Part shown: piece by piece, positions 62,398 through 64,000 of the stretch | Layout of the letters: every line of letters starts with the position of its first letter | Numbering within the stretch: position 1 is the first letter of the stretch | Assembly (NCBI RefSeq): GCF_002831565.1 | Contig: NZ_CP025096.1 | Location: 1,961,027 to 2,025,026 of the forward strand | Source: Spirosoma pollinicola | GTDB lineage: Bacteria; Bacteroidota; Bacteroidia; Cytophagales; Spirosomataceae | Direction of reading: 5' to 3' | Length of the DNA: 64,000 bases | Program-made: the position numbers and the translations under genes | Notes under the pieces: model-generated | Told to the model about the DNA's origin: nothing | The model's input: only the letters and a program-made list of their open reading frames with translations | Databases searched by the model: none

Positions 62398-63690
62398 ATG
62401 CGTTATCTACCAATTGATAGCCAACTTTTTGTTCAAAATCGCCAGCGACTAGTTAGTCTGCTGAAGCCTAAATCGTTGGTGGTGGTGAATGCCAACGACA
62501 TTATGCCCACCAATGCGGATGGCACAATGACATTTCGCCAAAATAATGACCTTTTCTACCTGACAGGAGTTGATCAGGAAGAAACCCGTCTGGTTCTTTT
62601 TCCTGAACATCCAGATCCGAAATTCCGTGAGGTTCTGTTCCTGCGTGAAACGAGCGAACTTATTGAAATTTGGGAGGGCCATAAACTTACCAAAGCCGAA
62701 GCCGAGCAAGTAACGGGCCTATCTCAGAAACAAGTGTACTGGATGCATCAGTTCGATCAGGTTTTTGGGCAGATGATTTTTGAAGCCGAGCACATTTATC
62801 TGAACACCAATGAACACACGCGGGCCGGTGTTGAAGTCCAGAGTCGCGATGCCCGCTATATAGACGAATTCCGCAGTAAATATCCTTTGCACCAGTTAGA
62901 ACGGCTTGCACCCTTAATGCACTACCTGCGAGCCATTAAACAACCACAGGAAATACCACTAATCCAGACCGCCATCGACATTACCGACAAGATGTTCCGT
63001 CGGCTATTGGGCTTCATTAAACCCGGCGTGTGGGAATACGAAATAGAAGCCGAGATGATGCACGAATTCCTGAGAAGTCGTTCGCGGGGAGCGGCTTACT
63101 CGCCCATTATCGCTTCGGGAGCCAACGCTTGTGTACTTCATTACATCGACAACAGCCAGCAATGCCAGGACGGCGACGTAATTTTACTCGACATTGGTGC
63201 CGAATATGCGAACTACAATGCTGATATGACTCGCTCGGTACCGGTAAATGGCCGCTTCACAAACCGCCAGCGGGCTGTGTATGATGCCGTTCTCCGTGTC
63301 ATGAAAGAAGCAACTCAAATGCTTCGTCCCGGCAACCTGTGGGACGAGTACCACCGCGAAGTGGGCAAGGTCATGGAATCCGAATTGATTGGCCTGGGCT
63401 TACTTGACCGCACAGACGTTGCGAATCAGGACCCTGACGCACCTTTATACAAGAAATACTTCATGCACGGCACGTCTCACTTTCTGGGTCTTGATGTACA
63501 CGATGTAGGTAATAAGTACCGACGGATGGAACCGGGTATGGTATTTACCGTTGAACCGGGCATCTACATTCGGGAGGAAAAATTAGGCATACGTTTAGAG
63601 AACAATGTGCTGATCACTGAATCAGGTAACATTGATCTGATGGCCAACATTCCACTTGAGGCTGAAGAAATCGAAGACCTGATGAATTGA
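62398..63690 (+). CDS. pepP: Xaa-Pro aminopeptidase (aminopeptidase P, M24B)
   Basis: A 430-residue metallopeptidase that removes N-terminal residues preceding proline. The N-terminal AMP_N domain (about 5-135) is followed by the pita-bread M24 domain, with metal ligands in LLDIGAEYANYNADMTRSVPV (first part: two aspartates), HGTSHFLGLDVHDVG (histidine), FTVEPGIYIREE (glutamate) and GIRLENNVLI (glutamate). No signal peptide. Length fits E. coli PepP (about 440). A hairpin overlapping its stop codon separates it from the convergent small gene. Confidence 0.92.
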   Translation: MRYLPIDSQLFVQNRQRLVSLLKPKSLVVVNANDIMPTNADGTMTFRQNNDLFYLTGVDQEETRLVLFPEHPDPKFREVLFLRETSELIEIWEGHKLTKAEAEQVTGLSQKQVYWMHQFDQVFGQMIFEAEHIYLNTNEHTRAGVEVQSRDARYIDEFRSKYPLHQLERLAPLMHYLRAIKQPQEIPLIQTAIDITDKMFRRLLGFIKPGVWEYEIEAEMMHEFLRSRSRGAAYSPIIASGANACVLHYIDNSQQCQDGDVILLDIGAEYANYNADMTRSVPVNGRFTNRQRAVYDAVLRVMKEATQMLRPGNLWDEYHREVGKVMESELIGLGLLDRTDVANQDPDAPLYKKYFMHGTSHFLGLDVHDVGNKYRRMEPGMVFTVEPGIYIREEKLGIRLENNVLITESGNIDLMANIPLEAEEIEDLMN

Positions 63691-63758
63691 TGTACGAGTT
63701 ACGATGTACGAATTACGATTTGGCAGCCACATGGCTTGTACATCGTAACTCATACATC
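63689..63758. repeat. Hairpin of TGTACGAGTTACGA words between convergent genes
   Basis: Arm 63689-63709 pairs with 63738-63758 in 20 of 21 positions. The left arm is made of near-repeated words GTACGAGTTACGAT and GTACGAATTACGAT. It overlaps the pepP stop codon and ends 12 bases before the stop of the next gene, filling the gap. Confidence 0.75.
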
Positions 63759-63770
63759 GTAATTAGTAAA

Positions 63771-63995
63771 TTACTTTGTTTTGGCCTGCTCGCGCTCAAG
63801 CGCAATATTCAGACTGGAATAGATTCGGCGGATAGCCGTTTCCAGACGCTCCCAACCCGAATCGGATGTGAGGTCGATATCGCCAATGTGGTCGCGCTGT
63901 GTGCTGGTGAGCACGATGTTCGTTACAGCGGCTACCATCAGACTGGTGATTGCCAGAGGATCGAAATCTGAATAAGGCGCTAGTTTAGCGACCAT
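63771..63995 (-). CDS. Small acidic helical protein, possibly cut by the window end
   Basis: A frame of 74 residues starting MVAKLAPYSDFDPLAITSLM and ending EREQAKTK, likely helical with a charged C-terminus. Not recognised as a family. The ATG at 63995 is five bases from the window edge and preceded by A/T bases, as is common for starts here, but the frame could continue upstream outside the window. Confidence 0.5.
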   Translation of the reverse strand: MVAKLAPYSDFDPLAITSLMVAAVTNIVLTSTQRDHIGDIDLTSDSGWERLETAIRRIYSSLNIALEREQAKTK

Positions 63996-64000
63996 ATTTT

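Overview
The window looks like chromosome of a Spirosoma-type member of the Bacteroidota (Cytophagales). This is inferred from family content and signals, not from a database match. It carries paired SusC/SusD outer-membrane nutrient-uptake genes, proteins with type IX secretion C-terminal domains (one gliding-motility CHU_C type, one type A), a GLPGLI protein, several Gfo/Idh/MocA oxidoreductases, ThuA, FG-GAP and DUF1800/DUF1501 proteins, and -7 boxes of the Bacteroidota form TAnnTTTG. By eye the base composition is near 50% GC, apart from AT-rich spacers and one AT-rich gene at 28359-29018. No rRNA, tRNA, CRISPR array, transposase or prophage gene was recognised.

Layout. 154-5401: a TruC-like pseudouridine synthase, a methyltransferase, a Tat-exported oxidoreductase, a small membrane protein and a secreted FG-GAP protein. 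5764-15957: two tandem copies of a SusC-SusD operon with its terminator. The first susC is broken by an in-frame TAA at 8674-8676. 16287-23233: MsrA, an MFS carrier, a Uma2-like protein, then a leftward group of CHU_C surface protein, ThuA protein and GH9 glycosidase. 23636-26815: a LytTR response regulator and a TPR histidine kinase. 27009-30666: a phosphotransferase, a small TM2-like protein, an AT-rich HEPN/AbiU2-like gene, a TIM-barrel isomerase and a four-helix-bundle protein. 30717-34687: two Gfo/Idh/MocA oxidoreductases divergent from an MFS carrier; with the isomerase they form a likely sugar-catabolic cluster. 34861-38060: a DUF1800/DUF1501 pair. 38065-47327: LEA14-like, META, a very large ThuA/sugar dehydrogenase/PKD/cytochrome c/CBM6-like protein, and a GLPGLI plus outer-membrane barrel pair. 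47575-57664: mostly housekeeping genes (pabB, NYN-CSD protein, hisB, a 33-residue peptide, acyltransferase, nitrilase-family protein, glycosyltransferase, lpxB, queD, hldD-like). 57691-63995: a two-component pair with a secreted repeat protein, a subtilase, an aminopeptidase P and a small protein cut close to the window edge.

Two things stand out. First, the SusCD duplication is a mosaic of nearly identical and strongly diverged tracts, which suggests gene conversion, and one receptor has recently been inactivated or is read through. Second, many intergenic gaps are filled almost from stop codon to start codon by a long hairpin, several built from short near-tandem words (for example GAGYGAAA at four sites, CACAGAGATGC at two). 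Their arms are perfect or near perfect over 14-41 bp. They occur between convergent genes but also between same-strand genes, where they end only a few bases before a start codon, so they are not all plain terminators. This is the best candidate here for an undescribed element class.
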